Origin: an uncultured Poribacteria bacterium | Lineage (GTDB): Bacteria > Poribacteria > WGA-4E > WGA-3G | Assembly (NCBI GenBank): GCA_951813545.1 | Contig: OX638352.1 | Coordinates: 5,179,966 to 5,243,965 of the forward strand | Length of the DNA: 64,000 nucleotides | Reading direction: 5' to 3' | Shown: piece by piece, positions 24,967-33,891 of the stretch | Layout: each line of letters starts with the position of its first letter | Numbering within the stretch: position 1 is the stretch's first letter | Translations under genes and position numbers: made by a program | Notes under the pieces: model-generated | Told to the model about the DNA's origin: nothing | The model's input: the letters and a program-made list of their open reading frames with translations, nothing else | Database searches by the model: none

Positions 24967-27000
24967 TTACGATGGCAGCGCGAAATAACCGATTCCTGTG
25001 AAAAGTCCTACTATCATCCAGAGTCCTACCATCACGTATTCACCAAAAATTAAGCCGAACGCAACGGGTCGAATCTTCCGATACGTCGCGGCACCGCCAA
25101 ATTTAAGTGCCATATACTTAATGAACCACCCAATCAGAATTGATGACCAGAGATGGAAGGGTGGATATGTCGCCCCGAGGAGATAACCGATCGGATGCAA
25201 GGACCACCAAACAAAGTTCTGCCGCATCCAGAGCATAAACCCCGTAAACCCTGCTCCGGCAATCATACTGTATACCTCGTCCCACTTCGTCTCAATCGGG
25301 AATTGGATGAGACTGCTCATCCGTTGGAAATAGTTGCGCGGCGCGACCACGAAGGACCAACTCTGTAAAAACAGAGCACCCTTGCCATAAATCAACGTCA
25401 ACGAGGCGTAAACAGACACAAGGAGCGCGAAGATAATTGCGACCCATAGGATCGGCATAACACGCCGACGGACAAGTTTCACTTCATCCGCTGCCTTAAA
25501 GCTATGAAGGAAGTTTGGCATCATAAACTCGCCCCAATCGCGCAGGAAGGTGCGTTGGAAACTCAGGATTGCCAAACTCTTATGTCCTAATGCATTGGAA
25601 CCCAACGTAATATCAATGTATTCTGAAGGAAAAAAAGGAGCCTGCACAAGCAACAATCCGCCATTAACCACCATCCAAGACAACACAACAGACGTGATAA
25701 AGATAGAGAGCAGCGTCACGACTGCAACCCACGTTGTGATGCCTGCCACAACCAAAAACACAACCAGAATAGCAAATCCCAAGAGAAATCCAAGCAGTGC
25801 GACGCGATACGAGACCGGTTCGTTTGAGTCGTCTATCGGTTGTCCAGCCAAAGTGGAATGGCTTGTCCTTGCGTGCCCCATCCCAAACGTTTTCCTAAAA
25901 ATCGCTACGATGTGTTCACGCCCTATCCAGAAAACCGCGGGGACAAAAACGAGATAGCCGCCCATCACTTGACGGCTACAACTAATCCACGGACCGATGC
26001 TGAGTCCGATCGCATTCATGATGATATACTGGAGTTTGAAAAAGAGATAGAAGAACCAGAGACTAAACGAGACCTCAAGTGTCAGCAAAGAGGCTATCCC
26101 GATGACAGAAAAATAGATGACGAACCGCATCGCGGGCCACCATCCAAGCGTATGCCACGGTTTCTCAGTGAAGACGGTGTAGATATTGTAAATAAGTGGA
26201 ATCTCTGGCACCCTCGGAAAATGCGCGTGTAATCCGTTGATAAGGTGCAACACCACCGGCAGTGCCATCCCCGCCCAGAGGAGTCTGCTCTTAAAAAAGG
26301 TGTTGAGAAGTGCGCCGCGCGCCGGTTCCGCAGCGAGTTGTATCGGAATCTGAATTAAGGGGAACGAAAATCTTTCGCGTTCCACCCACTGCTTTCGGAG
26401 AATTGTCGAAAGACAGAGCGTTGTAAAATAGAAAACCAGAACGAAAAGTCCCCAGACAAGCAACGGCTTGAGCCAGAGCATCCAAGGGACACTTTCACCG
26501 GGAGAGATCCCTTCATAGAAATCTGTTACGGCACGAGAATCCGTGACAACGAGCCATTCTGGAACGTGCGGATGGAGCGTTTCTGCCCAATCATTTTCTG
26601 TCGTTGCGAAGTAGCGCAGCGCAACAAGGGATGGGAGTAAAAACTGCAATAACCCCATTGATGGAATGCCGACTGCGACAATCAACATCATCCAGACAAC
26701 AGTTAATTCCAGTCCGGAGAAGGCAAAACGCCGGCTTCGCATCAACTTACGCAACGGCACATTGACAAGGAATACGAGAATGAGGAGTCCGAAGATTGAA
26801 CCGACAGGGAGATGATTTCCTGCAATCTTGGTATTTTGCAGGAAATAGTTGTTGTAGGGTGTGATTGCACACATTGCGCCTACTAAAAGTAGCCCTACGA
26901 GGATAGCAGGAAATCGGATTTTCTGATTTTTTATTAATTGAGGTTCCGCTCCGATTTTTCCGCTGTCAAAATCGGGTTTCTGACGCGTATTTAGCAACAT
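24967..27000 (-). CDS. DUF6785/DUF6784-like polytopic membrane protein (paralogue 2)
   Basis: A protein of about 677 residues with a dozen or more membrane segments, paralogous to 11148-13073 and 40068-41966. Shared landmarks are FATTENDW, RKQWVERERFSFPLIQIP, LWFFYLFFKLQ and TYRKIRPVAFGLIFGEYV. It lacks the RAEVGPPT motif of the other two, having LLLVQAPFFPSEY nearby, so it belongs to a different subgroup. The frame is open back to a TTG at 27147, which would add 49 polar residues. The ATG at 27000 puts the first membrane segment about 27 residues from the start, as in the paralogues, but neither start has a clear ribosome-binding site. Neighbours are a sulfatase gene upstream and an acid-sugar dehydratase gene downstream. 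Confidence 0.82.
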   Translation of the reverse strand: MLLNTRQKPDFDSGKIGAEPQLIKNQKIRFPAILVGLLLVGAMCAITPYNNYFLQNTKIAGNHLPVGSIFGLLILVFLVNVPLRKLMRSRRFAFSGLELTVVWMMLIVAVGIPSMGLLQFLLPSLVALRYFATTENDWAETLHPHVPEWLVVTDSRAVTDFYEGISPGESVPWMLWLKPLLVWGLFVLVFYFTTLCLSTILRKQWVERERFSFPLIQIPIQLAAEPARGALLNTFFKSRLLWAGMALPVVLHLINGLHAHFPRVPEIPLIYNIYTVFTEKPWHTLGWWPAMRFVIYFSVIGIASLLTLEVSFSLWFFYLFFKLQYIIMNAIGLSIGPWISCSRQVMGGYLVFVPAVFWIGREHIVAIFRKTFGMGHARTSHSTLAGQPIDDSNEPVSYRVALLGFLLGFAILVVFLVVAGITTWVAVVTLLSIFITSVVLSWMVVNGGLLLVQAPFFPSEYIDITLGSNALGHKSLAILSFQRTFLRDWGEFMMPNFLHSFKAADEVKLVRRRVMPILWVAIIFALLVSVYASLTLIYGKGALFLQSWSFVVAPRNYFQRMSSLIQFPIETKWDEVYSMIAGAGFTGFMLWMRQNFVWWSLHPIGYLLGATYPPFHLWSSILIGWFIKYMALKFGGAATYRKIRPVAFGLIFGEYVMVGLWMIVGLFTGIGYFALPS

Positions 27001-27166
27001 TGGGGTAATTGCGGTTTTCGACTCTGTGCTTTCCAATATGGGATTGGCGGACTTCGAGCCGCGCTCCACGGCACCGTCTTCTAACAACAGTTTCGGTTGA
27101 CAGCCAAGCCTCCTTACATTCCGTATTCTGATGGTTGTTGATTCCAACCTCGATCTGACAGCAGTA

Positions 27167-28627
27167 TCAGTTTTCGTCTCTTACTGAAGGACGATAGAGA
27201 CAGGTTTCAGCATCGACAACACGACCGTCCGGTAATGTATACTGATTCGGGGTGCCTCGCCCCCACGGCTCCTTGAAATCTCGGCTTCGCACTTTATCAG
27301 CTTCCATCTGCTCTGCGACCGTTTCCCATGAGAAACCATCCATGAGCTGCTCATGTAGGGACACCTCCAATTCGCTATACCCCGCTTGTCCTACGAGGTT
27401 CTCAAATTCATCAGGATCTGTCTCTAAATCGAATAAAATGGATTCATCTTCAGGGAAAGCAACATACTTATAGCGAGGCGTTCGGAGCATACGCATCGGA
27501 CCTGTAGTCTGATTTGCCCAGTATTCTGTGATTGCAGTGTTGCGCCAATCTTCAGCGTTACCTGACATAAGATTTGTGAGATCTGCGCCATCTAAACCTT
27601 CAGGGGTAGGAATACCGGCTCTGGCACATAACGTCGGAAAGAGATCGTTCAACTCAACAGGTGCTGTTACTCGCTCTCCATGTGATTGCTGTAGCTGCCT
27701 ATCCCATACGATTAAAGGCACTCGCGCTGCTGCTTCATAATAACTCGACTTCCACCACTGCCCGTGTTCACCTGCCATCTCACCGTGATCCGTCGTATAG
27801 ACAATAATAGTATTATCCAACAAACCGTCGCGTTCCAAAAGTGCGAGCAGATCTCCAACCGACTCGTCTAAGAACTCGCAACAGGCATAGTAAGCCGCTC
27901 GCGCTTTCCGGGCTTCTTCAGGCGGGATTTCCTCCGTGTTGAAATTATCTCGCAAGCCTTTCGCGAAACGGTGTGTCTGTTCTAAATGCCCCTGTGGAAC
28001 GTTGGGCATATCCACGTTATCGGGCCAGTACTTATCCAAAAGCCGTTTCGGTGCCGTGAGTGGGAAGTGTGGACGACTATAACTCGCAAGTAGGAACCAC
28101 GGCTGTTCCGAAGGTTGTGATCTTAAGTATTCAAGCGTTTCTGTATTGATAACTCGTTCTTGCAGCAAACTGGTTGGAATTTCTGTGACACCTGCCAGAC
28201 GCGTTCGTGGTCGTGTACCGCGGGACGCTTTCAGCGGATCTGTCTGGTGTCCGGCATATCCGCGCAAATCGCCGTAAGGTCGAGACTGGAAACCGTTGTT
28301 CTGTTCTTTCCCGCCGAAGTGCATCTTTCCAACGAGCGCAGTCGCATAACCGTGCTGCGCAAAATGTGCAGGCATCGTGAGGTGTTCAGGAAACAGGATG
28401 GAACCGTTATTCCACGCTGAGCACCGATGCGCATATTGCCCAGTTAGCATACACATCCGGGAAGGTGTGCAAAGTGGGACTTGGCAGTAAGCACTCTCAA
28501 AATAGGTGCCAGATGCCGAGAGTTGGTCAAGATTCGGTGTTTGGACTATGTTATTACCTTCATAGCCTATAGCGTGCGGACTATGTTCATCACTCATCAA
28601 AAATAGAATATTTGGTCTTTGCGCCAT
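27167..28627 (-). CDS. Sulfatase with formylglycine motif
   Basis: A 486-residue type I sulfatase. CTPSR at 53-57 carries the cysteine converted to formylglycine, followed by MCMLTGQYAHR. Metal residues lie in LMSDEHSPH near the N-terminus and VYTTDHGEMAGEHGQWWKSS further on. SYSRPHFPLTAPKRLLDKYW is another family segment. No signal peptide is visible, so a cytoplasmic site of action is likely. The overall form resembles choline-sulfatase and related sulfatases, but the substrate is unknown. The next gene on the strand, a DUF6785 membrane protein, follows closely; together with the dehydratase gene it forms a plausible three-gene catabolic run. Confidence 0.93.
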   Translation of the reverse strand: MAQRPNILFLMSDEHSPHAIGYEGNNIVQTPNLDQLSASGTYFESAYCQVPLCTPSRMCMLTGQYAHRCSAWNNGSILFPEHLTMPAHFAQHGYATALVGKMHFGGKEQNNGFQSRPYGDLRGYAGHQTDPLKASRGTRPRTRLAGVTEIPTSLLQERVINTETLEYLRSQPSEQPWFLLASYSRPHFPLTAPKRLLDKYWPDNVDMPNVPQGHLEQTHRFAKGLRDNFNTEEIPPEEARKARAAYYACCEFLDESVGDLLALLERDGLLDNTIIVYTTDHGEMAGEHGQWWKSSYYEAAARVPLIVWDRQLQQSHGERVTAPVELNDLFPTLCARAGIPTPEGLDGADLTNLMSGNAEDWRNTAITEYWANQTTGPMRMLRTPRYKYVAFPEDESILFDLETDPDEFENLVGQAGYSELEVSLHEQLMDGFSWETVAEQMEADKVRSRDFKEPWGRGTPNQYTLPDGRVVDAETCLYRPSVRDEN

Positions 28628-28800
28628 TAATTAAAAGATCTCCTCGTTGTCTAAATCAGGATTCTGGGAATTAACACTGTGTTATTGCCCTGCTGAGTTA
28701 ATAGTTTACACGACTTCACAGCAATGTGCAAGCGGATTTTTGAGTAAAATGAGAACGCGGAACTTCATTAACAAGAGGATTCCGTACGAATCCATCTTAT

Positions 28801-28829
28801 CCTGAAAATCCTTTAATCCTGATTCAGAC
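28801..28829. repeat. Dispersed repeat overlapping the end of a coding region
   Basis: The reverse complement reads GTCTGAATCAGGATTAAAGG then ATTTTCAGG, matching 19574-19607. The stop codon and last residues (LNQD) of the glycosidase-like gene fall inside it. Confidence 0.5.
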
Positions 28830-30882
28830 GAGGAAAAATATGCGGTGGTTTTGCTTTGGACTTCGCTACACCGATTCCAAGCGCAGGTAACACAGTCTCA
28901 GAAATATCAAGGGAATAGTCAAAAATCGTCCATCCGGAAGCCCCTAAGGAGCGTGAAAGGTAAATCTGCTCAACGACCGCATCTGGCGTAAGCAGTGAAT
29001 TAGAAGCAGTCGCACCGATACCTGGATAAATGGCAACACTCTTAGGCATCAGCGCAAGTTGATTGGTAAGTAATTCCGTAAAATAGTTCGTATCCTCAGT
29101 ATAATTCATCGGACACACGAAATCAACATAACCGGCTTTTGCCCATGCGATCCAATCCTGCCCAATAGAGGTCACACACGCCGGGTACCCTCCAAAGACA
29201 GCTGTAGAAATTTTGAGATTCGGGTTCACCTCGCGTCCACGTTTGTGGAGCAAGCGGACCAAGCGCGTAATTTGTTGCGTCCGCCACTCAATATACCTGT
29301 CGCTGTAAGTGCCCGTCTCCGGTAAAACAGCGGCGGGCCATTCGTCAATTCGCAATCGCGTTGCAAGCACAAATCTTTTACGGCATTCCTGACAGTAGCA
29401 CGCATGGCTCCCCGGATAACGGATATAATCCAAATGGATACCATCTACATCGTAATTCGCCACAATCTCCAACATGCTCTCCAATTCCAAAAGAACGTTT
29501 TCTGGATGTGAAGGACAAAGCCAGTCGATCAGTTTTCCAGCTGCTGAGACTTGGGTTCGTCCGGAGTCTCGCATCTTCTTTACGAACTCTTTCGGCGCGC
29601 CTTCCAAATTCCACGTGATTTTCCACACATGGACCTCTAAACCGTGCTTGCGTGCCGCCGCGACGCATTGTGCTAACTGATCCCCGTATTGCGCAAAAGT
29701 TTTGCTCTGTGGCAAGACTTTACTTGGATAATGTGTCACCCCTGCCCACGCCATATTAGGGAGGATCATGTTCACTCCCGCTGCCGCTAATTCTTTAGCA
29801 GACCGGTCCCAATCACCCGGATATGCCCCGAGGCCGGAGTGATTCCATACTGCGCGCCCCTCCGTTTCAACGCTTACATGTGAAAGGAAATAGGCTTTTG
29901 AAAACGCCTCGCGGCTCGCACGTGCTCTTGTTATTGCTGCATTGTAAACCTTGTTCTCATATTCAGCGCGTGCTTGCGCCATCAAACGTTCACCTGTTTT
30001 CAAAGCCTGCACCGCTTCCGGTACGCCACTTTGCTGGACAAATGCCGTCAAAGCCTCAATTCCTGCTGTATGTCCAACGGTCGTCATCGCCCCTATAGCC
30101 CGCTTGGCAAGTGTGTCTCGAAATTCTGGAATGAGATGTCCTAAAAGTGCAGCAAACAACTGCATCTTGCTTTGAATGTCATCTGGAAGAAAAATATGAC
30201 TGAAGAACACACCTGTCTCGCCTACAAAAAAAGCAGGCAAACCGGTTGATTTTCCTGTTGCATCGTGCCAATACCCAATAACCTTCGTCTGTGGTGTTGT
30301 AGGCTCTGCCACCGTAATATTCCACGATGCCTGTCTGATAGATGTGGGTAGGTCAGGGATTTCAGGTGCATCAAAACGAATTGCAGCAAACTGCCCCGGT
30401 GCTTCTTGTTTCAGCCAATCCGTTTGACGCAAACCGAGGAGCGGTGCCACCGTATCTGCCAAACCATAGGTTACGAATAGTTTGCCACCATCTGCAACAA
30501 AACCCTTTAATAACTTCGTGGTTTGTGCCGTGACAACAGTGTTTAAAGGGAGAATAACTAACCGACGGGGTTTGAGCTGCGCTTGAGAAAGTGATGCCTC
30601 CTCAAGCACAGCAGCAGTAAATCCGATGCTATTGAGCATCCGATTGAACCGCTTGCCGACAGAACGAGCGTATTGAACATCACCTGATGCTGGTAGGACA
30701 ATCGCAATCTTTGCCGATTGTGCAGCAGCGAAGTTGAACCAACTGGTACTCCAGAGAAACACGCACACGAAAGAGGCTATTGTAACACAACACCGTCTAT
30801 TAGTAGTTTCAGGGAGCCGCGATCGAAAGATTGCCATGACCAGACACAATAGGTTTCGGCTTACAACACGAGTCAAAAACAT
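28813..30882 (-). CDS. Glycosyl hydrolase-like 10 (GHL10) family secreted protein
   Basis: A 689-residue protein with an N-terminal hydrophobic segment (CVTIASFVCVFLWSTSWFNF then AAAQ) that looks like a signal peptide after a long basic leader. The first half includes a Rossmann-like region of the type that senses or binds, with IAIVLPASGDVQYARSVGKR. The C-terminal half is a GHL10 barrel: VWNHSGLGAYPGDWD, HGLEVHVWKITWN, YDVDGIHLDYIRYPG with candidate catalytic acids, and VDFVCPMNYTED. CYCQECRKRF is a Cys-rich insert. It probably acts on a polysaccharide outside the cytoplasm. Its start overlaps the stop of the upstream amidase gene (TAATG), indicating translational coupling, and its C-terminus is formed by a dispersed repeat. 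Confidence 0.85.
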   Translation of the reverse strand: MFLTRVVSRNLLCLVMAIFRSRLPETTNRRCCVTIASFVCVFLWSTSWFNFAAAQSAKIAIVLPASGDVQYARSVGKRFNRMLNSIGFTAAVLEEASLSQAQLKPRRLVILPLNTVVTAQTTKLLKGFVADGGKLFVTYGLADTVAPLLGLRQTDWLKQEAPGQFAAIRFDAPEIPDLPTSIRQASWNITVAEPTTPQTKVIGYWHDATGKSTGLPAFFVGETGVFFSHIFLPDDIQSKMQLFAALLGHLIPEFRDTLAKRAIGAMTTVGHTAGIEALTAFVQQSGVPEAVQALKTGERLMAQARAEYENKVYNAAITRARASREAFSKAYFLSHVSVETEGRAVWNHSGLGAYPGDWDRSAKELAAAGVNMILPNMAWAGVTHYPSKVLPQSKTFAQYGDQLAQCVAAARKHGLEVHVWKITWNLEGAPKEFVKKMRDSGRTQVSAAGKLIDWLCPSHPENVLLELESMLEIVANYDVDGIHLDYIRYPGSHACYCQECRKRFVLATRLRIDEWPAAVLPETGTYSDRYIEWRTQQITRLVRLLHKRGREVNPNLKISTAVFGGYPACVTSIGQDWIAWAKAGYVDFVCPMNYTEDTNYFTELLTNQLALMPKSVAIYPGIGATASNSLLTPDAVVEQIYLSRSLGASGWTIFDYSLDISETVLPALGIGVAKSKAKPPHIFPRLNQD

Positions 30883-32498
30883 TACCTGTTCCCTTTAATA
30901 CTTTTAGAAGCAAGTTTTGGGGTTCGCTTTTCAATGAGAGACGTCTCACCCGTCTTGCCCAAAAACCTATCAACACCTTGAGCGATAGCAGTGGCGATCT
31001 TATGCTGATATGCCGGTGTTGAGAGCCTCCGTCCCTCTGTCGGATTCGATACAAATCCGGTCTCAATGAGAACAGCAGGCACGTTTGTTCCGATCAAAAC
31101 GACAAATCGCGCGTGTTTGACACCTCGGTCGATCGCCCCCGTAGTCCTTACCAATTGCTGCTGTATATGTCCTGCCAAACGCTTACTATCCTCGCTTTTG
31201 CTCTGTTGTATTATGCTTTTTAGTAGCTTTTCCAACTCTTGGATGCTGTAGCCGGAGTCTGCATTCTCCCGCGCCGCGATCTTTTCCGAGGCTTCGTCCG
31301 TACTGGTGACATTCAGATAATAGGTTTCAATACCCCTCGCTTTAGGGCTCTCACTACCATTGGCGTGAATGCTCAGAAAGAGATCTGCCTTGTGTTGGAT
31401 TGCGAACGCTGTGCGCTCCCGAAGTGGAATGAAACGATTGGTATCACGTGTCATCAACACAGTGTAGCCCTTTTGCGTTAAAATCTCGCGAAGTTTTTTC
31501 GAGATGCTGAGAACAATAGTTCTCTCTTTACGGGTACTACCACCGAATGCTCCCGGATCCTTACCTCCATGACCGGGATCAATAACTATCGTCTTCGCGG
31601 TTAATCCAAACTCGCGGGTCAATGCTTCGGGGACTAACGGTTTTGCGTCCGGAGTCGGTGCTACAGGTTCTCGTTCCGTTTTTAGTTTGGGTTTCGGTTG
31701 CGATTGGATTCGTACCTGAACCTCGTTTTTCGGTTTCGGTTTTGGTTGTGGTCGTGCTTGGACCTGAACCTCATTTTTCGGTTTCGGTTTTGGTTGTGGT
31801 CGTGCTTGGACCTGAACCTCATTTTCTGGTTTCGGTTTTGGTTGTGGTCGTGCTTGGACCTGAACCTCATTTTCTGGCGGCAATACTATCAGCACTTGTT
31901 GTGTTTTGAGTGTTTGTAGTCCCTCAGTAGCAGCGGCAACGATTTCCTGATTGGTTGAAGACCCAATAAGATTATGATAGAGTGCTTTAGCACGTGTGAC
32001 GTAACCTTGCCTCGTATAAACACGAGCCAATTCCAATCGAGTAAGATCGAATACTTCAGAGTTAGGATAGCGATTTTCCACAAGCTGATATTGCGTCATG
32101 GCTTGATAGTCGTCACCGACATAGTCGTAGCAACGTCCTAACCAGTAGTATGCCTGTGGTACATACTGTGAGTTAGGATAGGTGCGAATTAGTTCTTGGA
32201 ACGCTACAATCGCCCGCCGCGGTGCTTCGGTGTCGTCGGTGTCGCCAGTTTTGATACTCCAGACCCAGCTGGAAGCGATGGCGTATTGGGCATCATCTGC
32301 CATTTGACCTTGAGGATTCGTGTCAATAACTTTCTGAAATTCTGGAACGAGCGCGCGCCATTCCGCAGCGGTGGCATACGTCTGTCCGTTTGCATACGCA
32401 GAATGACGCTGTGCCGCCTCCTTATAGCTGGGCATGCTCATACACCCAGACAGCACTATCAAAGATAGAGCCAGCAGGCAAGAACAATACATTTTCAT
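30882..32498 (-). CDS. N-acetylmuramoyl-L-alanine amidase, lipoprotein with TPR-like region
   Basis: A 538-residue cell-wall hydrolase. It has a lipoprotein signal (LALSLIVLSGC), so it is probably anchored in a membrane facing the periplasm. Residues about 30-200 form TPR-like repeats (YVPQAYYWLGRCYDYVGDDY). A low-complexity linker of four roughly 16-residue units (NEVQVQARPQPKPKPK) leads to an Amidase_3 domain. Its zinc and catalytic residues lie in DPGHGGKDPGA, TRKERTIVLS, LSIHANGSES and VLIETGFVSN. It cleaves the bond between MurNAc and L-Ala in peptidoglycan. The gene overlaps the downstream GHL10 gene, suggesting the two proteins act together on cell-envelope glycans. Confidence 0.93.
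   Translation of the reverse strand: MKMYCSCLLALSLIVLSGCMSMPSYKEAAQRHSAYANGQTYATAAEWRALVPEFQKVIDTNPQGQMADDAQYAIASSWVWSIKTGDTDDTEAPRRAIVAFQELIRTYPNSQYVPQAYYWLGRCYDYVGDDYQAMTQYQLVENRYPNSEVFDLTRLELARVYTRQGYVTRAKALYHNLIGSSTNQEIVAAATEGLQTLKTQQVLIVLPPENEVQVQARPQPKPKPENEVQVQARPQPKPKPKNEVQVQARPQPKPKPKNEVQVRIQSQPKPKLKTEREPVAPTPDAKPLVPEALTREFGLTAKTIVIDPGHGGKDPGAFGGSTRKERTIVLSISKKLREILTQKGYTVLMTRDTNRFIPLRERTAFAIQHKADLFLSIHANGSESPKARGIETYYLNVTSTDEASEKIAARENADSGYSIQELEKLLKSIIQQSKSEDSKRLAGHIQQQLVRTTGAIDRGVKHARFVVLIGTNVPAVLIETGFVSNPTEGRRLSTPAYQHKIATAIAQGVDRFLGKTGETSLIEKRTPKLASKSIKGNR
31686..31878. repeat. Four 48-bp tandem repeats coding a Pro/Lys linker
   Basis: Units of about 48 bp encode NEVQVQARPQPKPKP(K/E). 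The last unit is diverged (NEVQVRIQSQPKPK). The near-identity of three units at the DNA level indicates recent expansion, and copy number may vary between strains. The unit length keeps the reading frame. Confidence 0.85.
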
Positions 32499-32654
32499 AA
32501 TCTTTCCCCCTCTTGCACAATGTCTCTTTTCTAATTTTTTAGTTTACATGCTAGAAAATAAAACGAAAGACTTTCATCTTTCGTTACTAAATTATGTTAT
32601 CAAGTCCAATTTGTTTTTGCTTTCCAACAAAATCCTATACACTCCTTTTCTCTG

Positions 32655-32683
32655 TTGATTTCTTCCGTAATCCATGTTAAACT
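32655..32683 (+). promoter_or_regulatory. Probable promoter of the PhyH gene at 32727
   Basis: TTGATT (32655-32660), a 17-base spacer and TAAACT (32678-32683) lie about 45 bases upstream of the ATG. The same -10 word is seen upstream of 8316. Consensus-based. Confidence 0.45.
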
Positions 32684-32726
32684 AACATCTCACAATTGAC
32701 ATGTGAACACAATGTAAGGAGAACCG

Positions 32727-33431
32727 ATGGAACTCACTCCGCAAGAAATTGAATTGTTTCGGCATAACGGCTTCATTAAATTCCCGACGCAACTCTCTAA
32801 AGATCACGTAGAGGCCCTCAAAGCAGCGGCGTTGAAAGACATAGCAGAAGCCGTGGAACCTGTGGCACGACAAGCCGATAGAATTATCCGAATCTCCGCT
32901 GTTTGGCAGCGCGGTGGGATATTCCAAGAAACTATTACTTGCGATGAAATCCTCAATCCTTTGGAATCGTTACTGGGTCCGAATATAGAATTTGTGTTGA
33001 ATCGCCACAACCACGTCTATCTCCGAGACGCAGGTTCGACGCATTCGCTTGAGTTGCATCGCGATGTCAGCCACTGGTCCCGGACGATTGCGACTGTCCT
33101 CATCTACTTGGAAGAAACAAATTTAGAGAACGGCTGCACGCGAGTTGTACCAGGGTCGCACCACCTACCTGCTTTTGCGCATCTCAAAGACGAAACGCTT
33201 CAGCAAATTGCAGCAAACCAAACGATTCCATTACCGATGCCAGCAGGTGGCTTACTCGCTATTGACAGCATGATAATCCACTCGGCTGGAATCAATCGCA
33301 CAGATAGGACACGGATGAGTATGACGCTCGGCTACCACAGTGCAGACGAACTCGCGTCGGGAGACAATGCAAAGAAGATGCTTGTCCGCGGCACACGACC
33401 TTACCGAGGAAATGACGAACCACGGAAATAA
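32727..33431 (+). CDS. Phytanoyl-CoA dioxygenase (PhyH) family protein
   Basis: A 234-residue, compact member of the Fe(II)/2-oxoglutarate oxygenases. H111 and D113 in LELHRDVSHWS, H185 in SMIIHSAGIN and an arginine in RTDRTRMSMT complete the active-site set. CTRVVPGSHHLP is the usual segment between them. AAGGAGAACCG precedes the ATG and the N-terminal QEIELFRHNGFIKFP is a standard start. It is shorter than the three other PhyH proteins of the window and not obviously their close copy. A strong tRNA promoter region begins about 85 bases after its stop, so it is likely a single-gene unit. Confidence 0.9.
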   Translation: MELTPQEIELFRHNGFIKFPTQLSKDHVEALKAAALKDIAEAVEPVARQADRIIRISAVWQRGGIFQETITCDEILNPLESLLGPNIEFVLNRHNHVYLRDAGSTHSLELHRDVSHWSRTIATVLIYLEETNLENGCTRVVPGSHHLPAFAHLKDETLQQIAANQTIPLPMPAGGLLAIDSMIIHSAGINRTDRTRMSMTLGYHSADELASGDNAKKMLVRGTRPYRGNDEPRK

Positions 33432-33516
33432 TTTGTATTGACATGGGTTTATTTTCTCCTTAGGAATAATTCGCAAACAATGTCCGAAAACTTTTTTGAA
33501 AAAAATTAATTTTTTC

Positions 33517-33545
33517 TTGACAAACACCAAACGATGTGGTATACT
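33517..33545 (+). promoter_or_regulatory. Strong promoter of the tRNA pair
   Basis: Consensus TTGACA (33517-33522), a 17-base spacer and TATACT (33540-33545) stand 42 bases before the tRNA-Val gene, preceded by an A/T-rich stretch that could act as an UP element. This is the best promoter match in the window. Confidence 0.75.
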
Positions 33546-33587
33546 TAATAACGTCCTTGAGGTGAGATGATACCCAAATCTCATTTT

Positions 33588-33661
33588 GGGCGGGTAGCTC
33601 AGGTGGCTAGAGCGACAGCCTTACAAGCTGTAGGTCACAGGTTCAAGTCCTGTCCCGCCTA
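33588..33661 (+). tRNA. tRNA-Val (anticodon TAC)
   Basis: A 74-nt cloverleaf: acceptor GGGCGGG pairs with CCCGCCT (one G-T pair). The anticodon stem ACAGC/GCTGT encloses the loop CTTACAA with anticodon TAC, and the T arm is ACAGG-TTCAAGT-CCTGT. The discriminator is A and CCA is not encoded. It is followed 19 bases later by tRNA-Asp. Confidence 0.95.
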
Positions 33662-33680
33662 CTTGTTAGGGTTTTCTTAT

Positions 33681-33755
33681 GGGCTCGTGGCGCAGTTGGT
33701 TTAGCGCGCCTGCCTGTCACGCAGGAGGTCGCGGGTTCAAGTCCCGTCGGGCCCG
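33681..33755 (+). tRNA. tRNA-Asp (anticodon GTC)
   Basis: A 75-nt cloverleaf: acceptor GGGCTCG pairs with CGGGCCC (one T-G pair). The anticodon stem CCTGC/GCAGG encloses the loop CTGTCAC with anticodon GTC, and the T arm is GCGGG-TTCAAGT-CCCGT. The discriminator is G, the usual base for tRNA-Asp, and CCA is not encoded. Probably co-transcribed with tRNA-Val. Confidence 0.95.
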
Positions 33756-33780
33756 TTTCTATTATGCTATGCCGAATTAG

Positions 33781-33814
33781 CCACAGGTTGTGCTCTACAA
33801 TGCTGTGGTTTTTT
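33781..33814 (+). terminator. Rho-independent terminator after the tRNA pair
   Basis: CCACAG (33781-33786) pairs with CTGTGG (33803-33808), with an inner TTGT/ACAA stem, and is followed directly by six T (33809-33814). It ends the tRNA transcript 26 bases after tRNA-Asp. Confidence 0.8.
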
Positions 33815-33891
33815 CGTTACAGGACAGTCTGCCACACTATTTATTTTTGGACACCATCTGTGTTAACAATACCGAACATAGAGATGTAGAC

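Noticed and set aside
27001-27147. 49-residue N-terminal extension of DUF6785 paralogue 2 from a TTG
   Set aside because: The paralogues have only 20-30 residues before the first membrane segment and the TTG lacks a good ribosome-binding site. Kept as a possibility, not as the call.
31622-31909. Frames with repeated FRFWLWSCLDLN-type units on the plus strand
   Set aside because: Products of the 48-bp repeats read on the wrong strand of the amidase gene.
33790-33891. Upstream GTG start for the TPR protein
   Set aside because: The GTG lies within the terminator hairpin that ends the tRNA transcript; the ATG at 33892 is preferred.
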